Source: Haloferula sp. BvORR071
GTDB taxonomy: Bacteria; Verrucomicrobiota; Verrucomicrobiia; Verrucomicrobiales; Akkermansiaceae
Length of the DNA: 64,000 nt
Direction: 5' to 3'
Assembly (NCBI RefSeq): GCF_000739615.1
Contig: NZ_BATP01000061.1
Location: 1 to 64,000, forward strand
Both the position numbers and the translations under genes were made by a program. This document shows, one piece after another, positions 63,018 to 64,000 of this stretch. Below the pieces are notes generated by a model, which saw nothing but the letters and a program-made list of their open reading frames with translations, was not told the origin of the DNA and did no database searches. How positions within the stretch are numbered: position 1 is the first letter of the stretch; each line of letters starts with the position of its first letter.

Positions 63018-64000
63018 ATGAACGACCGCTTCCGCATCTCCACTCTCCTTGCCGGCCGCTTGGCCGAGCATGGGCTGGTTCCGGCTGCCATCCTGCGTCT
63101 CGCCGGGCTGCCGGCGGCCTTCTTCCAGCAGGAAAAGATCTATGCCACCACAGCCGAACTCTTCGCCCTGTGGCGGGCGGTCGGCGAGCTGAGCGCAGAT
63201 CCCGCCATCGGCTTGCAACTCGGGAATGAGCCGCGCATGGAGCGTTATCATCCGGCGGCAGTGGCTGCGGTCTGTAGCCGCTCTTATCACGATGCCCTCC
63301 AGCGCATGGCGCGCTATAAGCAGCTCACCTGTCCCGAGGAAGTCCGGATCAGCGTCGCGCGCGATGAAGCCATGGTCGAGTTCATCTATCACGAGGCGAC
63401 CGACGATGAACCCGAAGTGCTGATCGACATGGCTCTCGCCTGGATCCTCTCCGTCGGCCGCCGCGGCACGAATGGCCAGATCATCCCTTTGCGCCTGGAG
63501 CTCAAGCGTCCCGCCCGTCACCGCGAGCTCTTGGAGTCTCACTTCGGTTGTCGTGTGAAGTTCAAGGCCGGCCGTAATGCCTTGCTCTTCCGCAAGGCCG
63601 ATCTCGCGCGTCCCTTCGTGACCTACAATGAGGAGCTGCTGGCCTTGATCGGAGCGCAGCTGGAAACTGAACTCGAAGCGGAGCGAAGTACCGCGAATCT
63701 CGGCGAGCAGGTGAAGCGCACTCTCAAGCGATCCTTGGCCGGAAAGCGGCCGACGCTTCAGGAGGTCGCCCGGGAACTCGGCATGAGCACCCGCACACTC
63801 CAGCGCAAGCTCGGCGAGGCTGGGATTACCTTCCAGCACCTGGTGGAGGACACCCGACGCGAGCTGGCGCACCACTACTTGAAGCATAGTAGCGTCGAGC
63901 TCAACGAGACTGCCTTCCTGCTGGGCTACGAGGACGCCAACTCCTTCTTCCGTGCCTTCCAGCGCTGGGAGGACACCTCGCCCGGTGAATGGCGCACACG
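63018..64000 (+). CDS. AraC family transcriptional regulator (cut by window end)
   Basis: A partial gene of at least 327 codons from the ATG at 63018, still open at the window edge. The N-terminal part matches the arabinose-binding-like (OruR/ArgR-type) domain of AraC regulators (RLAEHGLVPAAILRLAGLP, ELFALWRAVGELSADPAIGL). The C-terminal AraC HTH is visible: LQEVARELGMSTRTLQRKL and the second HTH ETAFLLGYEDANSFFRAFQRWEDTSPGEWR. Only a few residues should be missing. Its target is unknown. Confidence 0.93.
   Translation, partial: MNDRFRISTLLAGRLAEHGLVPAAILRLAGLPAAFFQQEKIYATTAELFALWRAVGELSADPAIGLQLGNEPRMERYHPAAVAAVCSRSYHDALQRMARYKQLTCPEEVRISVARDEAMVEFIYHEATDDEPEVLIDMALAWILSVGRRGTNGQIIPLRLELKRPARHRELLESHFGCRVKFKAGRNALLFRKADLARPFVTYNEELLALIGAQLETELEAERSTANLGEQVKRTLKRSLAGKRPTLQEVARELGMSTRTLQRKLGEAGITFQHLVEDTRRELAHHYLKHSSVELNETAFLLGYEDANSFFRAFQRWEDTSPGEWRT

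Noticed and set aside
62865..63887. Minus-strand open frame (340 codons) opposite the AraC gene
   Set aside because: The plus strand gives a coherent AraC regulator with HTH motifs; the antisense product has no recognisable domain.

Overview
The window is high-GC bacterial DNA with strong hallmarks of the Verrucomicrobiota (a Luteolibacter- or Haloferula-like member of the Verrucomicrobiaceae is my best guess, by inference). The hallmarks are a secreted S1 sulfatase, a ThuA-like protein, a DUF1080 protein, a PVC-type dehydrogenase with HEAT repeats and a CxxCH cytochrome, a SecA of about 1060 residues, and dispersed palindromic repeats. No phage, insertion sequence, rRNA or CRISPR array is visible. 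Many start codons have no clear Shine-Dalgarno sequence.

Region 1 (1.2-10.8 kb, minus strand) is a complete type I restriction-modification island. In transcription order it carries a DUF3892 protein, a half-length HsdS, HsdM, full HsdS, a class II Fic protein, an AlbA_2 (Schlafen-like) protein, HsdR and a YgjP-like metallopeptidase. Several junctions are 4-base ATGA or GTGA overlaps, so the whole set looks translationally coupled.

Region 2 (11.1-25.0 kb) is the most unusual part, a surface-glycan decoration locus. It has two tandem MBOAT acyltransferases, four paralogous membrane-anchored SGNH-like proteins, two PAPS-dependent sulfotransferases, one sulfatase and one glycosyltransferase, in three minus-strand operons plus a plus-strand pair. 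I read it as an O-acylation plus sulfation system for an exported polysaccharide.

Region 3 (25.0-31.5 kb) holds a lipase-like hydrolase, a HIT protein, nrdR with a possible ATP-cone-like neighbour, a ThuA-like protein, an endonuclease/exonuclease/phosphatase lipoprotein, an L,D-transpeptidase and three tandem tRNA-Gln genes, the third divergent. A gene-poor stretch with small ORFs follows (31.5-33.25 kb).

Region 4 (33.2-42.5 kb) has a two-domain esterase, a PilT-like ATPase, a HEAT-like secreted protein, secA and an SDR oxidoreductase. Region 5 (42.6-47.0 kb) is a SitABCD/TroABCD-type manganese ABC transporter with an outer-membrane protein gene upstream. Both transcription units carry the same palindromic operator, so they look like one metal regulon. 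Region 6 (47.2-54.3 kb) has a secreted NTR/TIMP-like protein and a MoxR-DUF58-BatA-VWA operon.

Region 7 (54.4-64.0 kb) has a DUF1080 protein, the rpsM-rpsK-rpsD operon (S11 with an Ala/Pro-rich N-terminal extension, and a strong terminator where rpoA would normally follow), a toxin-antitoxin module broken by a nonsense codon, the PVC dehydrogenase/cytochrome, a lipoprotein, a divergent MFS-LysR pair and an AraC-family regulator cut by the window edge. All functional calls come from reading motifs by eye; no database search was run.
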